DNA of 10,917 nt, from positions 1 through 10,917 of the forward strand of contig JAEOTG010000029.1 of the NCBI GenBank assembly GCA_016839985.1. Reading direction: 5' to 3'. The translations under genes and the position numbers were made by a program. This document shows, in pieces, positions 1-7,205 of the stretch. The notes beneath the pieces were generated by a model. That model was not told the origin of the DNA and made no database searches. It worked only from the letters and a program-made list of their open reading frames with translations. Position 1 is the first letter of the stretch. Each line of letters begins with the position of its first letter. Source of the DNA: Candidatus Heimdallarchaeota archaeon. GTDB taxonomy: Archaea > Asgardarchaeota > Heimdallarchaeia > Heimdallarchaeales > Heimdallarchaeaceae.

Positions 1-1
1 A

Positions 2-1423
2 ATTATTTATGAACCGAGTGAAGAATACAAAGGATTTATTCTCTCTGGTGGTCCAGGAGATATTTATAGTGAAGAATCTCCCAAATTACCTAATAATTTC
101 TTTCAAGATGTCAGTATTCCTGTTTTAGGTATTTGTTATGGTCATCAAATGATTGCTCAAGCATTTGGTGGAAAGGTAGAGAGAGGGGAAGAGAGGGAAT
201 ATGGTAAGAAAATTGCAAAGATAAATATATCTTCAGAATTGTTCAAAGACCTCAATAGAGAAGAACAAGTTTGGATGTCACATTTTGACCAAGTGACTCT
301 AGTACCTGATGGTTTTGAAAAAATTGGAGAAACAGACATCTGCTTAAATGCTGCATATCAGAATACAAACAAGAACATATTTGGTGTTCAATTCCATCCT
401 GAAGTAATTCATACACCAAGTGGTGATAAAATTCTGGATAATTTTATCAAGATAACTGGATGTAAAAGAGAATGGAAGCTTGAAGGATGGATTGAAGAAG
501 AAGTAGCTTATTTGAAGGAGAGTATAGGTGAAAAGAACGTTATAATGGCTGTAAGTGGAGGAGTGGATAGCACTGTTGCAGCTGTTCTATTATCGAAAGC
601 AGGAATTAATGCTCATTATGTTTATGTTGACACCGGATTAATGAGACTTAATGAAACAAAAGAAGTGTCAAAAATCTTTCAAGATTTACAAATTAAGAAT
701 TACCATATTATTTTTTCAGAAGAAAGATTCCTATCCGCTTTGAAGAATGTAACAAATCCTGAACAAAAGAGGATTATTATTGGTAACTTGTTTATTGAAA
801 TATTTGAAGAAAAAGCGAAAGAATTAGGAAATTTCAGCTTTTTAGGTCAAGGTACTATTTACCCTGATCGAATAGAAAGTGCTCAACCAAGTAAGCTAGC
901 GAATGTTATTAAGACTCATCACAATGTTGGAGGTTTACCAGAAAGAATGAATTTAGATTTAGTTGAACCTCTTAACGAATTATATAAGGATGAAGTAAGG
1001 AAAATCGGTAATATGTTAGGATTACCTATGAGATTCATTAAAAGACATCCTTTTCCAGGTCCAGCTTTAGCAATAAGAATACTTGGTGAAGTAACTAAAG
1101 AAAGATTAGAAATATTGCGGAAAGCTGATGCTATTGTTACAGAAATCATTGAGAAGAATGAATTATATGATCGTTTATGGCAAGTTTTTCCAGCACTTAT
1201 ACCAGTAAAATCTGTTGGTGTTATGGGTGATAAAAGAACATATGAATACATGTTAGCAATAAGAGCTGTTGAATCAATTGATGCAATGACTGCAGATTGG
1301 AGTAAAATCCCTTACAATGTACTAGAAGATATTTCAAATCAAATTGTAAATAGAGTTTCTGGAATAAATAGAGTACTTTATGATATCACAAGTAAACCAC
1401 CAGGAACCATTGAATACGAATAA
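2..1423 (+). CDS. guaA: GMP synthase (glutamine-hydrolysing), single chain, 5' end missing
   Basis: Makes GMP from XMP, ATP and glutamine in the cytoplasm, the last step of guanine nucleotide synthesis. The frame is open from base 2, so the N-terminus lies outside the window; 473 residues are visible of roughly 510 usual. A class I glutamine amidotransferase domain comes first: the SGGPGD motif, nucleophile Cys in GICYGHQ (codon 134-136), and the His and Glu of FHPE (codons 395-397 and 401-403). The ATP pyrophosphatase domain follows with PP-loop SGGVDS (554-571). The C-terminal dimerisation domain is complete and ends in PPGTIEYE, close to the family ending PPGTIEWE. Many archaea split this enzyme into two genes; here both halves are fused. 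It ends in tandem TAA stops, 23 bases before pyrE, so cotranscription is likely. Identification is firm. Confidence 0.97.
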   Translation: MIYEPSEEYKGFILSGGPGDIYSEESPKLPNNFFQDVSIPVLGICYGHQMIAQAFGGKVERGEEREYGKKIAKINISSELFKDLNREEQVWMSHFDQVTLVPDGFEKIGETDICLNAAYQNTNKNIFGVQFHPEVIHTPSGDKILDNFIKITGCKREWKLEGWIEEEVAYLKESIGEKNVIMAVSGGVDSTVAAVLLSKAGINAHYVYVDTGLMRLNETKEVSKIFQDLQIKNYHIIFSEERFLSALKNVTNPEQKRIIIGNLFIEIFEEKAKELGNFSFLGQGTIYPDRIESAQPSKLANVIKTHHNVGGLPERMNLDLVEPLNELYKDEVRKIGNMLGLPMRFIKRHPFPGPALAIRILGEVTKERLEILRKADAIVTEIIEKNELYDRLWQVFPALIPVKSVGVMGDKRTYEYMLAIRAVESIDAMTADWSKIPYNVLEDISNQIVNRVSGINRVLYDITSKPPGTIEYE

Positions 1424-1446
1424 TAAACTGAAATCAAGAAATAAGA

Positions 1447-2055
1447 ATGATGCATATGAATGTGAATGTAAAAGGATTAACTGGATTATTAATTAAAAAT
1501 AAAATCCTCAAATTTGGGGAATTCACACTAAAATCTGGAAAAAAATCGTGGTTTTATATTGATTTAAGACTAATTCCTTCTTTTCCTGAGACATTTAGAT
1601 ATGTAATAGATTGTTATACTAAACTACTTGAGGAAATAGGTCATTTTGATGCACTTGCAGGAGTAGCTGTTGGTGGAATCCCATTTTCTTCAGTTTTAGG
1701 ATTTGAATTTAAAGTTCCATCGCTTATTGTAAGAACACAGTCTAAAGAACATGGATTGAGAAAATTAGTAGAAGGACATGCAAAACAAGAATCTAGAGTA
1801 ATTTTAGTAGACGATTTAATAACAACAGGATCAAGTAAAATACATGGAATTATTGCTTTAAGAGAATCAAATTTCAAAGTAAATGAGATAATTGTTCTGA
1901 TTGATAGAAGTCAGGGAGATCTAAAAGAGCTGAATGAATTAGAAATCAATCTCATTTCTTTTTGTACAATAGAAGAGATATTCAAAGCTGCTTTAGAATT
2001 GGATGATAGTTTAGTTTCAAACGATACAAAAAAACTCATTTCATCTAATCTTTAG
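1447..2055 (+). CDS. pyrE: Orotate phosphoribosyltransferase
   Basis: Joins orotate to PRPP to give orotidine 5'-monophosphate, step five of UMP synthesis. At 202 residues it has the normal length. Visible motifs are FTLKSG (26-31) and YIDLR (37-41), the loop RTQSKEHG (96-103) with the catalytic-loop lysine at 100 and histidine at 102, and the PRPP-binding motif VILVDDLITTGSS (118-130). The residue after the loop arginine is Thr97 where many bacterial enzymes have Lys, a possible minor variation. Three ATG codons lie close together (1447, 1450, 1456) with no clear Shine-Dalgarno site, so the exact start is uncertain by three residues. It follows guaA by 23 bases. Its last 11 bases overlap the 3' end of the opposing pyrF. 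The stop is TAG. Confidence 0.95.
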   Translation: MMHMNVNVKGLTGLLIKNKILKFGEFTLKSGKKSWFYIDLRLIPSFPETFRYVIDCYTKLLEEIGHFDALAGVAVGGIPFSSVLGFEFKVPSLIVRTQSKEHGLRKLVEGHAKQESRVILVDDLITTGSSKIHGIIALRESNFKVNEIIVLIDRSQGDLKELNELEINLISFCTIEEIFKAALELDDSLVSNDTKKLISSNL

Positions 2056-2875
2056 CAACTTCTGTACCATACTTTAGGTTTGAGATCTCATTTAACTGGT
2101 TATTTAGTATATCGCGATATTTTTGTGCTTCGATTATTGGATTTTCTGAATAAATGATTGCTCTCCCAACGTTCACTAGAGAGTTTCTTTCAAAATGATA
2201 AAGAATTTTCTTAGCATTTCCACCTTGAGCCCCCACTCCTGGTATTAATGCAATTTTATTTTCTCCCAGTGTTTTATGAAGTTCCGATACTTCCTCAGAA
2301 GTAATATGTTCTGTTGCACCAATAACATTTCCATCTGAGTTAGCTGAATTACATAGCTCAGCAATATAGAGATAGAGTGGTTTATTCTCAATTATTGCTT
2401 GTTTTTGATATTCAGCTTCAGGATTTGACATGAGAGTTAAAACAAAAATACCTAATTCTTTTTTATGAGCGTATTGAGTTGCTTCTAGCACATTTCCAGC
2501 AAATGGAGAAAAAGTAAAAGCATCAAAGCTTTCTTCTTTAAACCAAAAAATAGCTGATATATTTGATGCCCCAATATCGCTTAATTTATGATCTACTATT
2601 GAAAGCATATTGTTCTGGTGTATATGAATATTAATTGCTCTTATTTCATCAATAGTTAAACCAATCAGATATTGTCTATTCATCTTAATTGCACTAGCAT
2701 AAGGTGCAACATCTGAAACAAGATTTTTTATGAACTCAATTCTGTCTTCTGTAGGGATTATATTTTTATTTCGCTGACTTGGTATTGCTGGATCAATCCC
2801 AACACAAAGAATACTGTTCTTTACATTAGAAATGTTAAGATATTTCTTAACGAATGTAGTATTTAGTTCAGACAC
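2045..2875 (-). CDS. pyrF: Orotidine 5'-phosphate decarboxylase, type 2
   Basis: Decarboxylates OMP to UMP, the final step of the pathway. Its 276 residues fit the longer subfamily 2 enzymes, not the short archaeal type of about 210-230. Visible motifs are CVGIDP (24-29, Asp28), AIKMN (62-66, Lys64), the catalytic DHKLSDIG (95-102; Asp95, Lys97, Asp100), the phosphate-binding loop GVGAQGG (213-219) and the late Arg238 in NVGRAI. The start is GTG: an in-frame TAA lies four codons upstream and no ATG occurs until well inside the protein. No strong Shine-Dalgarno site is seen. It lies 67 bases after pyrC on the same strand and is probably the last gene of the pyrD-K-C-F run. The stop is TAG, inside the 3' end of pyrE. 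Confidence 0.94.
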   Translation of the reverse strand: MSELNTTFVKKYLNISNVKNSILCVGIDPAIPSQRNKNIIPTEDRIEFIKNLVSDVAPYASAIKMNRQYLIGLTIDEIRAINIHIHQNNMLSIVDHKLSDIGASNISAIFWFKEESFDAFTFSPFAGNVLEATQYAHKKELGIFVLTLMSNPEAEYQKQAIIENKPLYLYIAELCNSANSDGNVIGATEHITSEEVSELHKTLGENKIALIPGVGAQGGNAKKILYHFERNSLVNVGRAIIYSENPIIEAQKYRDILNNQLNEISNLKYGTEVAKD

Positions 2876-2942
2876 AAAATATGATTAGCAGAACCTTATT
2901 TAACACTTTTTTTGGTACTATTCAAAGAGTTCAGATGGGAAT

Positions 2943-4157
2943 TCACTGTATTAATGCTAAATTATCATCTTTAATAACATATAATATATCACCCATAAGT
3001 GCCTGATTAACAAACGGAGACCATTTGGATTTTGTTTGAATATTTTCACTGCTTAAATCATAAGGTTTAGTTTTATCTATAACAATGAAGCTGTTGATAG
3101 AAATGTCTGTTTCTTCAATACCAAATAGGTTGTATGGGAAGATATGTATTGCTTCTATTGCTCTCTCCCATTCTAGTTCATCAATAGCAACCAGATTTAT
3201 CAAAGATGGTAACATCTCTTGCACTCCTGGCATACCACTTAAATTCTTCTCTTCCTTTTCTTGAAGAGAATGAGGTGAATGATCAGAGCTAATCATATCA
3301 ATGACTCCCGTAGCCAAAGCTTGAGTTAAATGGATTCTATCTATTGTATTACGTAAAGGGGGGTTAACTCTTTTCACATATTCGGGTAAATCTGTATTCT
3401 CATCAAAATATATGTACCTTGGACAGGTGTCAATTGTTAAATTGTTTGTTTTCACTACTTCTAGGAGTTTTAAAGAAAGAGAACTACTCAAATGAGTTAT
3501 GTGGAATCTTAAGTTGCTAAATTCTTGAGCCCAGAGAGAGATTTTTTGAATTGCTTCAGCTTCTGCTTCAGGAGGTCTTTGTTTTTGATAGGTCTTTTCA
3601 GCTTTGCATTGTTCTAAAATTGAAGGATCTTCAGCATGGAAGAAAATAGGTTTTGAACTTTCAATTTTTTCCAATAATGCAAGAGAGGAAACAATACTAT
3701 CTTCACTAACCATTAATTTTCCAAAAGATTCAGCCATAAAAACCTTATATGCATCGCAATGATTGTCAATCTGTTCTATTTCTTGTAAGTTATTGTTTGT
3801 TATAGCAGCTGCAATTAGTATATCAATCCATCTCTGTTTTTTTGCAAATGCTTTCTTCTGTAAAATTCTATCAACTGAATCAGTTATTGGTCGAGTATTT
3901 GGCATGTCTAGTACCTTGGTTATACCCCCATAAATGGCGGCTAGAGAGCCTGAAATCATGTTTTCTTTATATTCATACCCTGGTTCTCTGAAATGAACAT
4001 GAATATCCATACCTACAGGGATGGATAAAAAACTTGAGCAATCAATTTCTTTCACATTTTTCTCAAGAAGATCTTCTGAATCTGAAACTTGAATATCTCT
4101 TAATACAAAATCTCTTTTCTCTAAATCCCAAATCTTCAGATTGGTAAATAATACCAT
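2943..4157 (-). CDS. pyrC: Dihydroorotase
   Basis: Zinc amidohydrolase that cyclises carbamoyl-aspartate to dihydroorotate. Its 404 residues fit the long class I (AllB/CAD-like) enzymes. Metal and substrate motifs are complete: DIHVHFREPG (51-60; His53, His55, Arg57), DMPNTRP (84-90), Lys138 in DAYKVFM (the probable carboxylated lysine), His174 in FHAED, His222 in HITHLSSS, NPPLR (265-269) and Asp292 in SSDHSPH. The segment TCPRYIYF (244-251) has Arg where relatives often have His (CPHYL or TPHHL); this residue is not one of the metal ligands listed. The start follows the pyrK stop by one base. The stop is TGA; the protein already reaches the usual family end, so TGA acts as a true stop here. 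Confidence 0.95.
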   Translation of the reverse strand: MVLFTNLKIWDLEKRDFVLRDIQVSDSEDLLEKNVKEIDCSSFLSIPVGMDIHVHFREPGYEYKENMISGSLAAIYGGITKVLDMPNTRPITDSVDRILQKKAFAKKQRWIDILIAAAITNNNLQEIEQIDNHCDAYKVFMAESFGKLMVSEDSIVSSLALLEKIESSKPIFFHAEDPSILEQCKAEKTYQKQRPPEAEAEAIQKISLWAQEFSNLRFHITHLSSSLSLKLLEVVKTNNLTIDTCPRYIYFDENTDLPEYVKRVNPPLRNTIDRIHLTQALATGVIDMISSDHSPHSLQEKEEKNLSGMPGVQEMLPSLINLVAIDELEWERAIEAIHIFPYNLFGIEETDISINSFIVIDKTKPYDLSSENIQTKSKWSPFVNQALMGDILYVIKDDNLALIQ

Positions 4158-4158
4158 T

Positions 4159-5010
4159 TTAAATCCTCTGTTTTTCTCCAGTTTCTAATCTTCGATAAAC
4201 ACCAAAATCGCTAATTTGTTCTAATTGCTTTGTGTTAAATACAGGACCGTCAACACAAATACGCCATCCAGTAGGATCAACTGCACAATAAGAACATATT
4301 CCGAATCCACAGCGCATATATCTATCTGCTAAACTCATCTGCATATCAATAACGTTTTCATATTTCTTTCCTGTTTCAAAGATAACCTTCATCATTCTTT
4401 CAGGTCCTGCTACATATAATACTGAAGGTGTATCAGATTCTTCTAGAAACTTCTCTAATGCCACTGTTGGAAATCCTTTATACCCAAATGAACCATCATC
4501 AGTGCATACATTGAATATTATTTGTTCTTTCTCGTGTAAATTCTGCAAATAGTCCAAATACATTAACTTACTTTTTGTCCTTGCTCCCTCAAAGATTTGA
4601 ACGCTTAAGCTATCATCTCTTTCTTTCAAATTTTTTGTTAAAAATTTCAGAGGAGTCATCCCAAATCCTCCTCCAATAAGTAAGTGATTAACATTCTTGG
4701 GAGGTTGAAATGATTTTCCATAAAATCCTCTAATACCTACATAATCTCCAATTTCTTTTGCTATCATTGCTGAAGTTCCTGGGCCCATTCTTGCAATGCC
4801 TAATTCGAGTATATCATCTTCATATCCTGCTACTCCAACTGGAAATTCATCAACTCCTGGTACCCAAAGCATAACGAATTGACCAGGTTTCCCTATTTTG
4901 TTTGTTACAGGTAAATCTATGAGAAAATTGAATGTATCATCACATTCTTTTTGCTTATCTATTATTTTCCCCATTAATGGTTTTGTGTTTGCTAATGTTT
5001 GTTTCTTCAT
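4159..5010 (-). CDS. pyrK: Dihydroorotate dehydrogenase electron-transfer subunit (FAD, 2Fe-2S)
   Basis: Ferredoxin-reductase-like partner of PyrD in class 1B dihydroorotate dehydrogenase. It passes electrons from PyrD's FMN through a [2Fe-2S] cluster and FAD to NAD or another acceptor. Length is 283 residues. An N-terminal FAD barrel is indicated by PGQFVMLWVPG, the nucleotide-binding fold by LLIGGGFGMTPL and YVAGPERMM, and the cluster by Cys234, Cys239, Cys242 and Cys252 (CX4CX2CX9C), followed by VDGPVF as in known PyrK. The usual flavin motif (RPxS or KPFS type) reads EFPVGVAG here, lacking the basic residue and the Ser, which may mean altered flavin binding. The gene overlaps the pyrD stop by one base (TAATG) and precedes pyrC by one base. 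The stop is TAA. Confidence 0.93.
   Translation of the reverse strand: MKKQTLANTKPLMGKIIDKQKECDDTFNFLIDLPVTNKIGKPGQFVMLWVPGVDEFPVGVAGYEDDILELGIARMGPGTSAMIAKEIGDYVGIRGFYGKSFQPPKNVNHLLIGGGFGMTPLKFLTKNLKERDDSLSVQIFEGARTKSKLMYLDYLQNLHEKEQIIFNVCTDDGSFGYKGFPTVALEKFLEESDTPSVLYVAGPERMMKVIFETGKKYENVIDMQMSLADRYMRCGFGICSYCAVDPTGWRICVDGPVFNTKQLEQISDFGVYRRLETGEKQRI
4164..4169 (-). promoter_or_regulatory. Ribosome binding site for pyrC
   Basis: On the minus strand AGAGGA is followed by TTTAAA and the ATG of pyrC. It lies within the last codons of pyrK, which fixes the pyrC start at 4157 and suggests translational coupling across the one-base gap. Confidence 0.7.
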
Positions 5011-5927
5011 TAATGAGCACCTCCTGTAATTTCACTAATTGACTTGAACCCATTTTCCCTCATGTATTTCTTGATTTTACTAATAAAGAATTTAATCATG
5101 TTTTCAGGATATGCAACTCCTAAAGCTGTTCCTATTTGCACAGCTGAAGCACCTGCTAGAAGATACTCGATTACATCATCTCCACTCATAATACCTCCAA
5201 CACCAATTAGAGGTACCCTATCTTCGAATCTTTCGTATAAATCATAGATATATCTGACACCTATTGGCTTAATGGCTGCACCTGACAATCCACCTTTCTT
5301 GAAACCAAGAATTGGTTGTTTTGTATGTATATCAATAGCCATAGCTTTCAGTGTGTTTATTGCAACTAGAGCATCGCAACCTGCATTTACTGCAGCTTCT
5401 GCAATTTCTATAACATCACTCACATTTGGTGTGAGTTTTACCCAAAGAGGAACCTTTGTTTCTGATTTTAGTTTTTTAACAATCTGAAAAACAGCAGCTG
5501 AATATGTTCCAATTTGTATTCCACCTTTCTCAGTATTTGGACAACTTAGATTTAATTCAAAAGCTAAAACAGGAAGATCTTTTAAACCATTTAGTATGTT
5601 AGAGAATTCATTTTCATTTTCTCCAAATATTGAAACAACTGAAGGAACTTGGTTTTTTACTAATATTTCGATATCCTCTCTAAAAACCTGATATCCAGGA
5701 TTTGCCAATCCAACCGAATTTATTACACTTCGAATTTCTATTAAAGAAAAAAAAATTTTAAAAGTATTACCTTTTCAGCTTCTTAGGCCAATACTCTTAG
5801 TAACAACAGCTCCCACTCCACCATTATAGATACGTTGTAGTGTAGAATGTGATGTTCCCATTACTCCAGAAGCCAATATCAAAGGATTTCGAATATTTAT
5901 CGAACCTATACTAGTAGCTAAGGACAT
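5010..5927 (-). CDS. pyrD: Dihydroorotate dehydrogenase catalytic subunit, interrupted by one in-frame TGA
   Basis: FMN enzyme that oxidises dihydroorotate to orotate; class 1B, because pyrK is adjacent. Read from the ATG at 5927 the frame holds 305 codons, the normal length. It begins MSLATSIGSINIRNP and shows LASGVMGTS (18-26), VVTKSIGL (41-48), GLANPGYQVF (73-82), the catalytic-cysteine motif NLSCPN, the FMN-binding KLTPN and GVGGIMSGDD. Codon 51 is TGA (5775-5777), so strict translation stops at residue 50. The only uninterrupted part starts at codon 74 (5708, a TTG) and lacks the FMN-contacting N-terminus. Residues 49-70 fit the family poorly (GLRS, stop, KGNTFKIFFS, where GLEPxxGxxNP is usual) and contain a 9-A run on the + strand. 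A recent nonsense mutation, indel errors or readthrough could explain it. The gene is clearly pyrD; its functional state is unknown. Confidence 0.85.
5018..5025 (-). promoter_or_regulatory. Strong ribosome binding site for pyrK
   Basis: The minus strand reads AGGAGGTG, a near-perfect match to the 16S rRNA tail, about 9 bases before the pyrK ATG. It is encoded by the last Gly-Gly codons of pyrD. With the TAATG stop/start overlap it lets ribosomes reinitiate, and could allow pyrK translation even if pyrD translation ends early. Confidence 0.85.
5775..5777 (-). other. In-frame TGA inside pyrD (codon 51)
   Basis: The minus-strand codon is TGA, between GLRS and KGNT. The frame upstream (from ATG 5927) and downstream (GLANPGYQ onward) is the same, so no net frameshift separates the two halves. 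By alignment with typical PyrD it falls around the Arg of GLEPR. Confidence 0.85.
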
Positions 5928-5970
5928 GGTGAAAAAGTAAAAACAAAGTAGAAAAACTTTGCTAATTCAC

Positions 5971-5983
5971 AATTCTTAAAAGA
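5971..5983 (-). promoter_or_regulatory. Possible TATA box for the pyrD operon
   Basis: The minus strand reads TCTTTTAAGAATT, centred about 50 bases before the pyrD ATG. That would put transcription start some 25 bases before the ATG. No Shine-Dalgarno site is seen in that leader. In such AT-rich DNA this is only suggestive. Confidence 0.3.
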
Positions 5984-5986
5984 CTA

Positions 5987-6000
5987 ATCTTTCAAAAGAT
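5987..6000. repeat. Short dyad ATCTTT-CA-AAAGAT
   Basis: Six-base inverted arms separated by two bases, just upstream of the possible pyrD TATA box. The placement suits an operator or activator site for the pyrD operon, but an AT-rich dyad of this size can arise by chance. Confidence 0.3.
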
Positions 6001-6051
6001 ACAATCCAAAAATTCTTGAATAAACTTAACCTATAACAAATTTGATAAAGA

Positions 6052-6061
6052 CTTAAAAAAT
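6052..6061 (+). promoter_or_regulatory. Possible TATA box for the phosphoesterase gene
   Basis: CTTAAAAAAT lies about 48 bases before the TTG start at 6105. It would place transcription start near 6083, inside the 12-base palindrome at 6076-6087. Support is positional only. Confidence 0.35.
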
Positions 6062-6075
6062 CTCTGAATAGAATT

Positions 6076-6087
6076 GTAAATATTTAC
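6076..6087. promoter_or_regulatory. Perfect 12-base palindrome, operator candidate
   Basis: GTAAATATTTAC is identical to its reverse complement. It lies between the possible TATA box and the ribosome binding site of the phosphoesterase gene, where a bound regulator would block transcription. No second copy was noticed in the window. Confidence 0.4.
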
Positions 6088-6104
6088 GTTTAGGAGACTT
6101 CTAT

Positions 6105-6809
6105 TTGACAAAGATAGCAGTAATTTCTGATATTCATTCAAACATCTTTGCCTTAGAGGAGGTCTTAAAAGATATTCAAAAAAGGAAAAACATAGATGAG
6201 ATTATTTGTCTTGGGGATGTAGTTGGATATTATCCCTATCCGAATGAGTGTATAGAGCTAATTCGTGAAAATTGTTCTACATGTATGTTAGGAAACCATG
6301 ATAGTGGAGTCCTTGGAGATGAACCAGTATTTTATTTTAATCCAACGGCATATGAAATGATAGTCTGGACTAAAAAAGAGATTAAACCTTACAATTTTAA
6401 ATGGCTTACTACACTTCCCAGAAAGAAAACCATTGAAAGAAAAGGAAAATCTATGTTTCTTGTCCACGGTTCTCCTTTCAATACTTTTGATTATTTTGAT
6501 GCTTATTCTGATAAACAGTGGAATTCTATGCTGAAACAAGCATTTGAGAAAACCAAAACTGACTTATTGCTTGTTGGACATACACATGTACCCATAAAAA
6601 CCAAGTATGAAAAAAAATTTTTCTTGAATCCAGGATCTGTAGGTCAACCTAGAAATGGTATTCCAGGAGCTTTTTATTCAATTATCAATCTAAATCCATT
6701 ATCTATTTCCATGATTCACTTAAAGTATGATTTTTCACCTCTTCAGAAAAAAATGGAAAAACTTAGTTTACCAAAATCGCTAAGTGATAGACTTAATCAT
6801 GGTTTATGA
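6105..6809 (+). CDS. Calcineurin-like metallophosphoesterase (YfcE/MJ0936-like)
   Basis: Two-metal phosphoesterase, probably cytoplasmic, acting on a phosphodiester or phosphomonoester that cannot be named from sequence. The 234 residues carry every metal-ligand motif: DIHSN (Asp9, His11), GDVVGY (Asp38), GNHD (Asn64, His65), HGSP (His121) and GHTH (His159, His161), followed by NPGSVGQPR, the hallmark of the YfcE-like branch. The start is TTG at 6105: GGAG (6093-6096) lies 8 bases upstream, the protein begins directly with the first beta strand TKIAVISD, and a stop (TAG) closes the frame at 6069. It is transcribed divergently from pyrD. The stop is TGA, with an in-frame TAA two codons later. 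The gene converges on the winged-helix gene, 12 bases away. Confidence 0.9.
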   Translation: MTKIAVISDIHSNIFALEEVLKDIQKRKNIDEIICLGDVVGYYPYPNECIELIRENCSTCMLGNHDSGVLGDEPVFYFNPTAYEMIVWTKKEIKPYNFKWLTTLPRKKTIERKGKSMFLVHGSPFNTFDYFDAYSDKQWNSMLKQAFEKTKTDLLLVGHTHVPIKTKYEKKFFLNPGSVGQPRNGIPGAFYSIINLNPLSISMIHLKYDFSPLQKKMEKLSLPKSLSDRLNHGL

Positions 6810-6821
6810 TTATAAAAAATT

Positions 6822-7205
6822 TTAACTATAAGAGTAATAAGGATCTTCTTTTTCATCGATTTCCTTTAGTTCTTCTTCTAATTTATCGTTATATAAATCA
6901 TGTAAGATAACTAAAGCTACACCTTTATGGATTCCAGCCTTGATTGAGAGTTTCTGATAGCTTATTCCTGGATTTTTGGGAAGGATTTTTTCTCTAACAT
7001 ATCCTTTGAGATTGTTATAATTTGGAATAGATCTTATACCATCCACCAAATCACTTAATTTGCCGTTAAAGCCCTCAAAATTGACATCTGCTTTCTTTTG
7101 TTGTTTTATTTTTTCAAGCAGTTTATTGTGTGATTCTTCCTCTTTTTTCTTTTCCTCTTCAGCTTTCTTTTGATTGTCATCCAGATAGTGATAAATAGTA
7201 CTCAT
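6822..7205 (-). CDS. Coiled-coil protein with C-terminal winged-helix-like domain, function unknown
   Basis: Not a recognised family. From the ATG at 7205 it is 127 residues. A charged Lys/Glu/Gln-rich helix, probably a coiled coil, spans about 11-40. A compact region (about 65-108: YVREKILPKNPGISYQKL, then AGIHKGVALVILHDLYND) resembles the helix-turn-helix of archaeal winged-helix proteins, including the pattern NPGIxYxxLxxxAGIxxGVAxxIL. A Glu/Asp-rich tail ends in YYSYS. DNA, RNA or ribosome binding is possible but unproven. The start is uncertain: the frame runs on to a TTG at 7337 preceded by GAGG (near 7347-7350) and a TATA-like stretch, which would add 44 residues. ATG 7205 is preferred because MSTIYHYLDD is a natural beginning. 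The stop is TAA. Confidence 0.65.
   Translation of the reverse strand: MSTIYHYLDDNQKKAEEEKKKEEESHNKLLEKIKQQKKADVNFEGFNGKLSDLVDGIRSIPNYNNLKGYVREKILPKNPGISYQKLSIKAGIHKGVALVILHDLYNDKLEEELKEIDEKEDPYYSYS

Noticed and set aside
157..339. Open frames on the strand opposite real genes (for example 157-339, 919-1251, 1641-1877, 6288-6539 on minus; 5044-5247, 5272-5487, 8697-9014 on plus)
   Set aside because: They lie wholly inside well-identified genes, have implausible compositions and show no family motifs; they are shadows of those genes.
5010..5708. pyrD starting at 5708 as a short 232-residue protein
   Set aside because: The upstream codons from 5927 clearly encode the missing PyrD N-terminus in the same frame, so 5708 (a TTG) is not the natural start.
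5709..5780. An intron within pyrD
   Set aside because: The segment is close to normal length and in frame, and no bulge-helix-bulge structure or self-splicing intron feature is apparent.
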